DNA of 64,000 bases from Amyelois transitella (GCF_032362555.1 NC_083535.1:6944001-7008000); one strand, 5' to 3'. Counted from the first letter of the stretch, positions 50,326 to 62,897 are shown. A program made the numbers and translations. Notes: a model not told the origin generated them from the sequence alone.

Positions 50326-50653
50326 GCGCCAATCTAGAATTAGTTTTAAATGAAAACTCATTAATATAATCATAAATGTGACAATTATTGTTATAGGAAT
50401 TGTAATTTATATTGTTTGTAGAATTTAAATAGCATTTTTGTGACTTTTATATTTATATTTTTTTATTATTTGCGATCATGACAACCTTCCAATTGCAATT
50501 TATTTTCTATAATTTTTGACAATAGCTTTTCTTTTTACAGTAAATTTGCGATCCCTGCCCGTTTTATAGAAAATATCCTCCGTGGCATCCCTGCCTGTTA
50601 TTGATTGTCAACGAGCAGGGATGCCAACAAAGAACTTGCCTACTATGAAACTC

Positions 50654-50659
50654 AATAAA
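50654..50659 (+). terminator. Possible poly(A) signal of CECR2 (proximal)
   Basis: AATAAA 329 bp after the stop codon, followed by a mixed T/G-containing stretch. A distal alternative is at 51528-51533. Confidence 0.4.
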
Positions 50660-51055
50660 CTATCACACTGGTATAACGTGTAACGAAAAGAAAGAAAAAC
50701 ATTTATTAGTTATTTAAAATGTATTGTTGTGTGTCCGAGGAAGAATTCAATTAAGATATTGCATTGGTTACTTTCCGTTTTATGCTCTTGACAGAATTGC
50801 TTACGTCTTGATTTGGGAGTTTTTGAGTTCAACTGGGTTAATTTTTCCCCCTGAAATTTATTATTAAATCATAGCATGTCAAACCAGTGTGACGTGTATC
50901 TTAAGCTTGTATAATAATTTAAATAATTAACTGCTTTTATTATAATTGGTTTTACTACCTGTGGTATCAGTGCTTATGTGAAGAAACCTAAGCCTGAAAC
51001 TTAATTTAGTTCTATTAATATAAATTAGCAGTAAGCTAACTCGAACAAATGATTG

Positions 51056-51117
51056 TGTGCGTTTATGTACCGTACAATACCAATTTTGTGCGTTTATGTA
51101 CCGTACAATACCAATTT
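51056..51117 (+). repeat. 31-bp unit duplicated in tandem
   Basis: Two identical 31-bp units (51056-51086 and 51087-51117), each starting TGTGCGTTTATGTACCGTAC, followed by a partial TGTG. In the putative 3' UTR of CECR2, so it could affect transcript folding or be variable between individuals. Confidence 0.95.
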
Positions 51118-51527
51118 TGTGTATATTTTTGTTGTAGCGTGCTTACAGATAATCACAATAAGAATTGTCTTTTGTCAGTTGTAAAGAGAAATCGCAATAT
51201 CACTATCTAATAATATAAATATATTATGTAATTTAACGTAATTATCGAGATTTATCATTTAATTGTGCTTCTAAGCTTTGGCTTTAATATTTTACTCAAA
51301 TATTTGCTTTTAAGGTCACATAAGTTGTAACTGTTATATAATACCTTTAAATTTTATTTTATAGCGTATTAATTTAGATTGTTGTGTAAATATTTCACTA
51401 TTTTGTTTATTTTATTAGAATTTGACTTTATTCTTTAAGATTTAATTTTAATTAACATTAAGTTCAAGAATAGTATTAAGAAGTTTCTTTAAGGAATATT
51501 GAAAAAAACTTCTTGTGTAAAAAAGAA

Positions 51528-51533
51528 AATAAA
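51528..51533 (+). terminator. Possible poly(A) signal of CECR2 (distal)
   Basis: AATAAA about 1.2 kb after the stop. If used, the 3' UTR would contain the 31-bp tandem repeat at 51056-51117. Confidence 0.4.
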
Positions 51534-51953
51534 CATTTTCGAAATAGGTGGTTGAATTTACATTTTAGTTCATTTAGATATTAGAGGCGGGTTGTTATTG
51601 TGTACTTCAGTCTACAAGCAAAAGAGATCAGTGCAATAGCTCGCGTCGCTTTTTATTAAGTTGCCATAAAATCAATTTTTATATAGGTATTGACCATTAA
51701 AATCCAAATAAAAGATAAATCTGCAAAAAATCAAAGCACGCAGTTGTCATGCAGCCAATAAAGATTCTTCAATAATCAAATTTTCCCACTAGTATCGTCT
51801 AAATCACGCCATAATATTCTACTAATATTTTTATATGAAACATGGTGCAATATGAAAACATTGTGAACGACTGATGGTGGTGATTACCATCAGTTATACC
51901 AGTACCTACCACTTCTAGTCTTATTTCCGAATTCTATGTATTATACTTACATG

Positions 51954-52206
51954 TCGTTTGGTTCCTGCATCAATATAAAAAAAAGAACACCCCATCTCCT
52001 TTCCCATGACAGATGTCGTTAAAGGCGACTAAGGGATAGGCTTATAAACTTGGGATTATTTTTTTAGGCGATGGGCTAGCAACCTGTCACTATTTGAATC
52101 TCAATTCTATTATTAAGCCTAACAGCTGAATTTGGACTATCAGTCTTTCAAGACTGCTGGCTCTGTCTGCCCCGCAAGGGATATAGACTTGATTATACAT
52201 TTGTAT
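51954..52206 (+). repeat. LINE-type 3' end, longer copy
   Basis: Begins near TTTGGTTCCTGCATCAAT, contains TTAAAGGCGACTAAGGGATA and continues into the same 3' block as 23431-23560, ending in a decayed TATG run. Located between CECR2 and Pfdn1. Confidence 0.75.
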
Positions 52207-52739
52207 TTATGTAAGTTTAACTGCCCATGTACAACATTTTGTCTATCATTATTTTTACACCTGAACATAAACATAGTCTAAAATTTACCACTTACAAAGT
52301 GATGTAGAAATCCTTTGTTTTGCTCAGTACATATACTGTGGATAACATGCTCCTGCTGGCTTCAAAGGATAATAATTGACCTTTGTCTACACAGCATGAA
52401 AAGTATGTGTATCAAAATACATACTTTTAAAAAGATAATCAGACAGCCTGCAACCTTCCTTGAAGACCAAATTGCTTTATGGCAGATTTGCTTTACATTT
52501 ACTAATTTACACACCTACCTACCTATGTAATTTGCGTTTGTATGTAAAAAAATGTACTCTCACCAATCTAATAGTAATGCTTAAATCTTTCCAAAGCTCT
52601 GGATGGAGGATCAGTCCACTTGACAGATCCTCATGTCATTAGTTTACTGAACCGAGTACAGCCCTCAACTGTTGAATATATGTAGCACATTGTGCCTTCT
52701 GGCGCTTAGTAAATAACACAAGGTAAAGGTAAGTTGTGA

Positions 52740-52745
52740 TTTATT
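52740..52745 (-). terminator. Possible poly(A) signal of Pfdn1
   Basis: AATAAA on the minus strand, 103 bp after the stop codon, a normal distance for a short 3' UTR. Confidence 0.45.
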
Positions 52746-52847
52746 TAAACAATGCCATTTTGTGAAATTTGGACAGAAAAGGTAAGCAAATACATGGATT
52801 ATAAAAAGATGCGACCTTATCACTACATATATGTTATCATTTATAAA

Positions 52848-53234
52848 TTAATTCGCCTTGGTATCGCTCTGCTCCTTTCGTTGCTGCACCATCTCCCTTA
52901 TATTGTCTTCACTTTCTTTGAGATTTTTTTCCAAATAATGTTTTGTGCCTTCAAGTTCTTTAGTGCGGCTTGTAAGTTGTGATTCTCTGTTTTTAAGATT
53001 ACTCTTAACTTCATCCAAATCTGTTAAAAGAAACATTCTACCAACAGATTCGTAGGTTTTTGTACCAGGTGGTAAAGTACTAATCTCGTGTTGAGTAATA
53101 TCTACATGTTGCATGTAGCGTTTAAGTACACTTATCTGAGTATCTATATCTTTAATTTTTTTGCTTGTTTCCACCATTTTGACTTGTAATTCAAAAAAGG
53201 CTTTTTTCAGTTCTAAATCTACGGGTTTTGCCAT
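52848..53234 (-). CDS. Pfdn1: Prefoldin subunit 1
   Basis: Beta-type subunit of the hexameric prefoldin co-chaperone, which captures unfolded actin and tubulin and hands them to the CCT chaperonin in the cytosol. One uninterrupted 128-codon exon; human PFDN1 has 122 residues. Family features are the N-terminal PVDLELKKAFFELQ, the central hairpin motif YESVGRMFLL (about residues 61-70), and C-terminal heptads ending KESEDNIREMVQQRKEQ, with the two flanking helices predicted as coiled coil. The start ATG is the first Met, in a good context (AAAATGG), and matches the family start. A TTTATT at 52740-52745 is a plausible poly(A) signal on this strand. The lack of introns is unusual beside its multi-exon neighbours, but the frame is intact, with no poly(A) relic or target duplication seen, so a processed copy is not indicated. 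Confidence 0.96.
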   Translation of the reverse strand: MAKPVDLELKKAFFELQVKMVETSKKIKDIDTQISVLKRYMQHVDITQHEISTLPPGTKTYESVGRMFLLTDLDEVKSNLKNRESQLTSRTKELEGTKHYLEKNLKESEDNIREMVQQRKEQSDTKAN

Positions 53235-53856
53235 TTTCTCAACCTGCTTTCTTGCTAGGTATTCTCAAATTAGGGTGACTTGATTGATATTGACACTTGA
53301 TATAAACCTAAGACAGGAGCAATTTGACATTTAACCAAACAAAGAGGTTATAATTTTTTCGTCTACGATTGCACAGGCAAAGATAATGCGGCCTTATCAT
53401 GTAAATAAGGGGCCCGCCAGTGTGCCGTCAACTTGGTCTCACGGACTCGGACAGAATTTGAACGACTAAAACCAGATTGAATTTAAAGGCACACACCTGG
53501 TCTTAGTACATACTTTTGTTGAATTTTGTTATTCGAATTTTTCGTAACTCAACTAATATTTAAACAAAAATAAGTTTTCTTTTTACCCTTTCATAGTTAA
53601 ATTAAGTTTTATAAAACTACATTACTTTTACTGTTTTCTGGACTGGGGACCTGACATCATACATTGTATAACAATAACAATAGAAATATACCAGATGCCA
53701 ATGTTACGATCTCAGCTATAGATGTGTTTAGTAAGTTTGGTTTTTGAAGATTTGTTGCTTTGTTGTTATGATTTAACCAGTGGACCAACTCATGAAATTT
53801 TGCATACATAATAGTATGGAATATAGAGAAGGACGTATGTGATCACATCTGCTCAT

Positions 53857-53946
53857 ATATTTTTTTGCAATAACTCTTTAAGCATAGATTGTAAACACAT
53901 GAATGTGTTTACAATCTATGCTTAAAGAGTTATTGCAAAAAAATAT
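53857..53946. repeat. Perfect 90-bp hairpin palindrome
   Basis: Arms 53857-53900 and 53903-53946, 44 bp each with no mismatch, separated by a 2-nt GA. Sequence is AT-rich (7 T's, then GCAATAACTC, AAGCATAGAT). It lies between the divergent Pfdn1 and WAC genes, 620 bp upstream of the Pfdn1 start codon and about 1 kb upstream of the WAC start codon. No target duplication or TIR motif of a known element was seen. Confidence 0.95.
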
Positions 53947-54176
53947 TGTTTCATTCGTTAAATTCCATACTGTCTGTCCGATCGGTCAGACCTAGGTCGG
54001 ACGGCACGCTGCACGGGCCTGTACAAGGTTCATCGTACAAGTGGCTCAATCATGGCTCTCAACTTAATTAATCGGGGCAATCTATGGCTTCTCAAGAGTC
54101 TTGGAGATTTTCTAGCATTATTGAATACGTGAGCTTTATATTATATCTGTTTAGCTTCACAACTGTATGCACAGCA

Positions 54177-54290
54177 GGGCTATAGCACGTGCGACGCCGT
54201 TTTTATCGCGCGATTATCTATCGCTCTTGCGCTTTATTTTATGTCGTGAAAAGATATAGCGATAGTTTTTCGTCATGTTAGCCCCGCAAT
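54177..54290. repeat. MITE-like element, copy 2
   Basis: Contains GCACGTGCGACGCCG, TTTTTATCGCGCGATTATC and GCGATAGTTTTTCGTCATG, matching the family of 26515-26619 in reverse order. Located in the Pfdn1-WAC intergenic region. Confidence 0.6.
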
Positions 54291-54980
54291 GCAGGGATAT
54301 TTAGACGATGGAAAGAAAAAAAACCATCCAACCGCCCTAAGACTTTATAATGGCGGTAAATAAAAAAACATTTTCTACTGATTTTTACTATTCTGGCGCT
54401 GTTTGCACTTATGTGGGCATAAGTGTCCGTGGAAATACTTGTGGAAAACACAAATAAAAAAAAATACATTTGCAAATAACTGCCATGTATCTTATCCGCC
54501 ACTTGGTGGTGGCGGCCATCTTGGACTGATTTTCTTAAAACATAGCTAAGAATACTTATCCATTGAAGTAAAAACATCCAAAATCAAAATCGGTTTATTC
54601 GTTCCGTAGCTACAATTCGCAGACATAAAGAAAATATAATCTCATAAATTACCTCGTCATTTACGTCGGGGATTAAAATTATGAGTGGTCCAGCGTACTT
54701 ATAGTATCACGTCAGTGGAGTTACTGAAACCATAGCCAATAATTATTTGTTTTCATTTTACCGTTTCTCGTTTGGGTTGTTTTGTTGGTCATTCATTCAT
54801 CGATATACATTTTTTATCTCTTTCGTGTCTCTACTATTGACTCTTTCTTGAGTGTCTTGACTTGATTGTGACATGGCGTCCATCAAGTTAAATCACGGCC
54901 TCCTGTAAAACTGTATTAATGACAGTGGTTTCATTTTGCATTTTATTACTGAGGCCGCAATAAATCGTACATTTGCATTG

Positions 54981-57733
54981 ATGGTAATGCATGCAAGGAA
55001 ACCTCAGCGAATAAGCGATGGGTATGATATGATTTCAGATGCTTCGGCTTAGCAATCTGTAGATGGCGGTCGCCGATTGAGTTTTGCTGTAAATTAGGTG
55101 AAGGTATTAACCGTTTTATTTGTTTTCAGGTACTTTGAGAAGCACCAAGCCCATCCGTATCAGGTAAGTTTCACTAAAAAGTTACAGGGATGAAATTGGA
55201 ACTATTTGTATTTTTCGTCAAATGTAGCCCATTCTTGCTTGAATTATGGACTTCTCTACGTAATAAGCAATCCCGACCATTCTTTTCCTGTTTAGGTTTC
55301 TACAAAGTCTGACGTTGATTCCAATTTCCTCGTATTTCATCGCTATATTTGCCCTAAAACTGCATTGGTTGATAATCTAATTACAAGGATCTGTTGGGAT
55401 TTATTTCATTTTCACTTCTGGAACAATGAAAATAACATTAAAATACAAATAATACAGGCTAAAATATGAAAAAAAATATTTTCATTCTTACCTATTGTAG
55501 AATGTTTTTATGAACAGCTGCATATGCTATCTTTGTCACCCAACATTGTAAATTTGCCTTAAATCTCATTTATCATCATTTTATGAACATTATTCAAGTG
55601 ATTTTTTATTACTATTCTATGAAGGTAATCAAAACTTATAGTTTACTGTATACATCTCCCTGGGTACATATTTAATAATATTATGAATTTTCTCAGAAGT
55701 ATAATTCAAAAAGGACTGCAAGTGAGTATGTCTCTTCTGACAACCGGTACACACCGCTTCGATCCCCCAATGGCAATGTGTCCACACATGGCCATGGCAC
55801 TCACACCAGTTATTCTGGCCATGGACATCATCACTACGCTCATGTGGCAGATGAAAGAGGATACTCAACATCCAGAAGTTCTTATTTACAAAAGGAGAGA
55901 GATAGAGACTATAAATCCTCTAGAAATAAGTACACAGGTAAGATTGTATTATTTTACATTATTTTTCAATTAGTTATTGTGACCTTGTCTACACCAGAAC
56001 TAAATGTCTTGCCGCTGTGATGTGCCCACAATATAACTTTGTAAATGTAGTGGATCAAATCTCTGGATATATTGGGGTCATTAGGCAGTCAGCATTCTAT
56101 AAATATTTTTCAATTATAATCATTGAATGTTTATTGTTTAAATTCTGCATTTAATAACCCTGGCTTTGATGCAGAGAGCTCTAAATCATGAGTATCCATA
56201 TAATCAGAAGGAACCTTTTGTTAATATAGTAATTATACTTTCTGAATTATTCATTATAGATTTATATTCTGCATACCTATACATCATGTTTTACAAAGGT
56301 ATAAAGAATATATTATTTTTTTTTATAAAATTTTGATTATAAACAGGGAAGGAGGCATAATTTTATGAATGTGTTTGTATACAATATCAGACAGTATTAA
56401 ACTTGCCTTTTGTCTGTAAGAAACAGAGACAATACAAAAGTCAAGCTTCCTTCTTTTGAAGGATCCAATTGATTTTGATTCAGTTAAGTTTTATTTACAT
56501 TATTCATTTTGGAATGTTATACATAAGATAAATTTTTCAAATGACACCCTGCAATGGCAGTTTGATTGGCTTGTTACAATAACAGTAATCTGTTATATGT
56601 CTAGTTGCTTTATGATAGGCAAATTTGCTTGCATTAAAATTGTCTATTTGAAGTGTTACCTGTGTAAAGTTTCATCCAAATCAATTCAAAGTAACTACTT
56701 ACTTATTTGTGTGGTGTTAAACTTTCATACATTCAAACTTTTGCATTTATAATATAAAGTATGATAAGATATAATGTTTATCTTAGTTTAGTTAATATTA
56801 ATTTTAAGTTGTTATAATCATAGGCTACAATTTAAAAACGTTTCCGCTCATAGTTTGTCTTGCGTGTATATTGAAGCTTATTTGTTATTCTGATGTTGAT
56901 TTACTGGAAAAATTCATCCAAACCCTTTCATTATTTTTACATATAATAGTAACAAATAGACAGTCATGCATACTCACAAACTTTTTAATTTGTAATATTA
57001 GAATTAACTATCTTTACCATGTAAAAATGGTTTACTTTGTTGTTGACATTAATAATCTCATTTATAAATTTCAGAAAATAGTTTTCATAATGTTTATTCA
57101 GTATTTTGCACATGACTGTTTTCTAAAGCTTAAGAATCAAGTATTTAAATTGGATAAGCTAATTAACCTGTTACAAACTGCTTACTAGTATAACGTTTGA
57201 GCTGGTTATCATATAAAGATGAAAGAAAATATTATTTATTTAATGTTATGTATGATTTTTATATGCGATGTTTATATGCCATGCTGTTTTTCAATAACAA
57301 TATTGGTAATCTGCCATTGCGAATGGTTATTATACATGCGAGTGTTTCATTTATATTATCATTAATCTTGGAATTAAAATTAACATATTATTATAACATT
57401 GTTTTATTAATATTTCAGATAGTGTCAGATCACCGAAGGAGAAACGTATCAAAGATAGTGAAAGAGAGAGAAGCAATCATGAGCGAAGTGACTCGGAGAA
57501 AAAGAATAGGACTAGTTCCATGAACATTAGTGTTAGTAGGAGTAGTAAATATGATAAAAGAAGTGCACCACCAACGACAGTGCCTTCTGGCAGTGAATGG
57601 TCCGAACATATTAGTTCATCTGGAAAAAGATACTATTATAACTGTATCAGTGAAGTGTCACAGTGGGAAAAACCTAGGGAATGGGACTCGCGGCGGACTT
57701 CATCCAAAGATTCAACATATTCTTCAAGAAACA
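54981..57733 (+). CDS. WAC: WAC (WW domain-containing adaptor with coiled coil), 5' part only
   Basis: WAC bridges RNF20/40 to RNA polymerase II for H2B ubiquitination and helps the TTT-Pontin/Reptin complex support TORC1; I recall the fly orthologue as wacky. Four coding exons fit: 54981-55021, 55130-55163, 55697-55937, 57419-57733. Phases close, giving 210 codons plus one base. The protein opens [14 protein letters not shown], almost identical to the vertebrate start, then [11 protein letters not shown], a His/Ser/Gly-rich stretch, a Lys/Arg/Glu-rich stretch and a WW domain at about residues 164-194 with both signature tryptophans (W166, W188) and the YYYN strand. The last visible exon ends at a strong GTAAGT donor in phase 1. 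The C-terminal coiled-coil half was not found by eye up to 64000, so it is probably beyond the window or in exons I missed. The first intron is only 108 bp; exon 2 is 34 bp. Confidence 0.92.
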
Positions 57734-59479
57734 GTAAGTACATGCTTTAAAACTACTTATATCGCGAGGAACTAAATGACATTCTGGATTTTTGAAAATT
57801 GACATGTGTCTCTTACTTGTTGTCGTAAACAGAATTGAAACTTTAAAGCTTCATCTGATAAGCAATAAGGAAAGTGGAAGTGTGTATAAAAATCAAGTAG
57901 AATATGCAACAGTTGATAAGTCCTCAATGAATTACTGCGCCAAGAAATAGAAATGTATAAACACTATAACACCATGGGTTATTATTCATTTATATATTTA
58001 TCTACATGTAATTCATATTTTACCAACACATAGACTCTATCAACATTGTGAAGTGAAATCAGTTAAATATTTAATGCAGCTTCTTATTTTGTTGTTTGTT
58101 TCGACTTAATGATTTTATCAATAACCATACCCCCCACTCTATCTTCTCATATCAGCGATTAGTCTGTATTGTTTCTACTGTAGTGTGACTCAGAAAAATC
58201 AAAAACAGTTTACATCTGAAAAAATATATAAAATTAATCCTCTTGACAAATATGTCTTGAATTTTTCACTTCTTTCACCCTTGTCCAAAAAAAGGAGTGA
58301 CTTCCATGGGGTTCTCAATACATACTTTTAGTACTATTTTACTGTTTTTGCTGAAGATTATTTTTCTCCTGCTGCTGGCTTGGAATCAAAAGAGTCGTTC
58401 AGTTATTTTATGTACATTATTTTACAGATTTATGTTCGCCAAATCAAGTATTTATAGTCAATTATTTTGTTTATCTATTTAAGCTATTATAACTCGAGAT
58501 GGCGATATGATTGCTGCAAATTTGCATGTACTACACCAACTACCAATGCGCCTTGTTATTTTAACCGTTCAAGGGCCATCCTTATCTCGTTACAAGCTGA
58601 TGTCCGAGATCTCTTCACAGTATAGTGTCGTTTTAGTTTGGTTTTTGGTTTGCTTGGCTTACTAACAGTAGACTATCACTAATTAAGCATACAATTTCGA
58701 TCTTCCCAAGTATTTTAGCCCCCTTCGATGCTATGGTACCATTGACCGTCGCACGATAGTACAGCTTTCAGACCCTAAGATAATATTTCCGAAATCGTTT
58801 AGTAAAGTTTTGACTCACACCTTAGATTTGCTACTGATGTTGTTGATTTCAGATCTGAATTAATGGATTTGTCAAATGACTTTGTCGTGCCTTCACCGGT
58901 GACTATTATAAAATACTCGATTTTTAAATTGGTCAATTAGGTTTATGATGGATGGAGGACGTTTTAGCTTCGAAGAAGAGCTCGCTTGACTACTTAGACT
59001 CTAATAGGTAATTTTTAAATCTGCGCCATAAGTTATAATACATAAAATCGGAATATATTTTCAATCAATATGTTTGCAATGCAGACTAAACTGTATCACA
59101 AATGTGGTATTATGGTATCAGGTCTAAGCCTGGTGTTTTAGTACGTAGGTCAAGGAAGTCGCCGTTAAATTCACAGTAGGTAGCTAACATTTTGTTCATA
59201 CATCACAAGATTCATCATAAATATTTTGAATATTTTGTTTCACTATCGTAGATTTATTTAATCTGTCGTTAATTGTTTTTTAAATAAATAGGAAATAGAT
59301 TTCTGGAACCATGGGCGTGGAACGGGATGCTGGTTACTATATATAACTTTACAAGTACCATTAACAATAAGAATGCGTACATATCCGGTAAATATCATTA
59401 AATATAATACTACTTACACTAAAAGTATATAAAATAATTCAAATCTATTAAAAAGAACACCTCAGACTCCTTTGCATTC

Positions 59480-59640
59480 CTGTCATCCCTAATAAAATTA
59501 TAAATACATAGTAACTCTGTCCCGTTTGTAACTTTCACGCCTAAACCTCTGATGAAATTTGGTATAGAGATAGAGTTGATCCTGAGGAAACTTATAGGCT
59601 TATATTATTGCGAATTAAAGGGGAGAATTGATAAGTAGTT
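59480..59640 (+). repeat. Degenerate dispersed repeat
   Basis: Contains AACTCTGTCCCGTTTGTAAC, TTTCACGCCTAAACCTCTGA and GATGAAATTTGGTATAGAGA, a motif order common in moth non-autonomous elements (nucleotide order similar to 60302-60507 in reverse). Ends not defined. Confidence 0.5.
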
Positions 59641-59750
59641 TCTGAGATATTTAATTTTGTAAAAGTTTTAAGTATTGCCGAAATTAGCAATGACGGGGCG
59701 ATTTGCTACTTGTAGTTTTGAAATGTTTGTCGTAGATCAATCACTGATGC

Positions 59751-60013
59751 CGTGTGGTTCCCGGCACCAATACAAAAAAGAATAGGCACACTCCATCTCT
59801 TTCCCATGGATGTCGTAAAAGGCGACTAAGGGATAGGCTTACAAACTTGAGATTCTTTCTTTGGCAATGGGCTTGCAACCTGTCACTATTTGAATCTCAA
59901 TTCTATCACTAAGCCAAATAGCTGAACGTGGCCATTCAGTCTTTTCAAGACTGTTGGCTCTGTCTACCCCGCAAGGGATATAGACGTGACCATACGTATG
60001 TATGTATGTATGC
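59751..60013 (+). repeat. LINE-type 3' end, longer copy
   Basis: Well-preserved copy: GTGGTTCCCGGCACCAATAC, GTAAAAGGCGACTAAGGGAT, TGTCACTATTTGAATCTC and a clean (TATG)n tail at about 59996-60012. Confidence 0.8.
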
Positions 60014-60301
60014 TAGTAGATAAAGAGAACGATATGCCCTGCTTGTACTTTCCACTCTTACAGCAATATTAAACTTCGCTCTAGTTAGTCTCTCGTTACT
60101 GTAGGTCTTGGTCAATGGAATAAATCAACCTCAGAATCTTTCTCCATCGATTCTGGTTTGAAGTAGATATTGTACTACCCTGTCGAACCTAGATAGCGAT
60201 TTAAATTGGTCAGACCATCATCGTGTGGGTGACTTGGTCTCGTGGTATGTTTATTTCGGTATTGTCAACCCTATAATATTATATACCCTAAATAGGATAG
60301 T

Positions 60302-60507
60302 ACTAGAGGCCGCCCGCGACTTCGTCCGCATGGAAACCCTATCAATCCCGCGGGAACTCTGGGATAAAAAGTAGCCTATGTGTTATTCTGGGTCTTCAGC
60401 TACCTACATACCAAATTTCATGGTAATCGGTTCAGTAGTTTTTGCGTGAAAGAGTAACAAACATCCATACATCCATACAAACTTTCGCCTTTATAATAGT
60501 AGTAGGA
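60302..60507 (-). mobile_element. Helitron-like element, third family
   Basis: On the plus strand opens ACTAGAGGCCGCCCGCGACT, the reverse of a hairpin plus CTAGT end, and closes ACTTTCGCCTTTATAATAGT. The interior has CAAATTTCATGGTAATCGGT and GTAACAAACATCCATACATC, a combination frequent in Lepidopteran non-autonomous elements. Non-coding. Confidence 0.65.
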
Positions 60508-62384
60508 TAATCATTGTATTGCATTGTAGTCATAATTCACACTCTTAATTCCATTTTAATACCTAATTTCATTCATGACCGTGCGTCATCGTCTGGTACG
60601 GAGCATCCAGAACTACATTTCAAACGAATTTACTGTGTCTCTAGAAGTCAAGGTTAGAGCCCTTAAAAAATAAAGGTATTCGGGAATAATGTACATATAA
60701 TAAACAGAACGTGCCTTAAACCTTAATCCCCTGTTTTACCAGATGTTCTGGAGAGGAGTCGTCTCATCATCTTTGGCCATGGCTAGTCTGTCTTCCTTCT
60801 AGTCAGCCTTAGGTAGGTAGTTAGGTGTAACTTTCCTTCCTTCCTTTCAATTTCACACTATCCATCTGCTATAAACATTGATCATAGATATACTAACTCT
60901 TTCATTCGCTCCACTATACTGCTCTTATTGAAAATATTACAATCTGATCTTCATCTGACACCAATCTTGTGTTGTGGTGCTCAACCGTTTATCGAGCAGA
61001 AATTAAAAACTTGGTCCAATTAACTCGTAAATAAATGGTTATTAATTAGAAGTTTTGCTCGATCCTGTAGGCACAAAAACATCGTCCGAAACATCTACAT
61101 TGATATCAGTCAGGTCGGTCGGTGTTCACCAAGGCTCGGTCCTCATTTCTCAGTCCAATTTAGGTGTGATATTTATTTGAGGTATCTAAAGACATCAAAG
61201 AAACTCGTGATAAGTCCCTACGCTAGTCTATAGAGATACACTGGAGCCACATACGAACGCGTGGTAGTAGTCAATTGCGAACGATGGTCTCAAGCTAAAT
61301 GTAGCTTAGACTAGTTTTATAGCTTGTAATACAGATTCCTTATCTGTACGCATAGGTGAAGATGTTTTTTAGTATACTACTTATACTTCTTTTCTGGTAC
61401 TTCTCGGAGAGTTCGGGATTCGGGAGGAATTCGGGAGTTCGGAGACACCGATTGTGATGTCATACAGTCCCAAAACAGCGTCTCTGATAAAGTGACGTTG
61501 GGTGACGGGTATCATATGTGGTCCTGGAATGCCGGTAATGCTGAAAGGGAGGTCTACAAATCCATGATTAGGTCTGTCTTGTTGTACGACAGTGAAGTTT
61601 AGCCCATGCTAGAGCGGCAAAAGCTGGGTCTGCGTGTAATGTGTGTAGCGGTGGATGTCTGAAGTTTCGCAGAGAGACAGTGTTCTCTCTTGCATTCGAT
61701 AGTGGTTTTTTATTATTTTTGTCAAATAGCAGTGCCTGCTTCAATGCGATAATGCACACCCTGTCAATTGCCTTCAATCAAAATTTCTGCCATATGCGTT
61801 TAGTACCATAGTTATTGAGAATCTGCGCAATTGCATAAATTAAATGATAAAAAGTTACGTCAAGGAGTGTTGATCAACTTATTTTTACTTAATTTTAGTA
61901 ATGCTAATGTTTAAAGAATGATGGATGAAACTATTAATTGTAAAAACTTATTACTTCAGGAACTTAATAATTATCCGAAAGCTTATTAATAAACTCGATA
62001 TAGAAATATGTCAATTCATACAAGTATATCGATCACCACGAAACATTTATATTTTGTTTTCACATTATATAGAATCTGTCTTATGCAGAATCTGTCACCA
62101 GTGCCAGCAAATCTACTCGCCAATAAATAGAACATAAAACAAAATAACCTTGTTTGTATACCTCCAGCAACAATTTATTTTTTCAAAGATACCCATTACA
62201 CAAGCTGTGTTTCCTCTTTGGATGGGTATGGATATCCTTCGTACCAGGGACAATCCGGATCATACCATCACGTAAACGGCGTCCTATTTCACTAACGCAG
62301 CTTTTCGCTTCCGGGCACCACGGGTCAGCTGATGACTCTCGACGGAGATGTTGTCCATTGACAGAATAGTTGTCCTGCCACCGT

Positions 62385-62520
62385 AGCGTGACACACCCGA
62401 CGCCGTTATTATCTCGCAAAAAACTATCACTGTCCTGTTTCTGTTTCTTATTAAAAAGCGAAACGACGATAGTTATTCGCGCGATAAAAAGCCGTCGCGT
62501 GTGCCATGCTGTGGGTGCTA
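62385..62520. repeat. MITE-like element, copy 3
   Basis: Best-preserved copy: left end TGACACACCCGACGCCGTT and right end (plus strand) GCGATAAAAAGCCGTCGCG are inverted repeats extending about 45 bp with gaps. The central part has AACTATCACTGTCCTG. Non-coding. Confidence 0.65.
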
Positions 62521-62897
62521 AAGGTTGTCTTAAGTTCAACTCTAAGCTAACTTTTAAAGATTCCAATTATTTGCAGTTACTGTTGGACTTTTGGAGAAAT
62601 AACCTAAGTTTGCATAATTATGGCAATGACATCTTAATTTTTTAGGCATTAATAATATCCTACTCGTAGCTGTTTTTGATATACCTTAGCTAAATCTACT
62701 CTGACATTTTTAAGGGAATTTTCACCGCTCGAATCTCCACGCTTTCAAACACTCAAATACAAAATTTCAAATTCAAAATTTTTTTTTTTCATTATTATAG
62801 GACACTTCATATCATTAATACATTAAATAAAACAGTAAAAAAAAAATTGTCTGTACATTAAGTAAATTTTAAAAAAGTAATTTATAGTTATATAAAA

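Noticed and set aside
56871..57523. Two open frames of about 105 codons before the WAC WW exon
   Set aside because: Phe/Ile/Leu/Tyr-rich translations of AT-rich intron; the second overlaps the true exon in a wrong frame.
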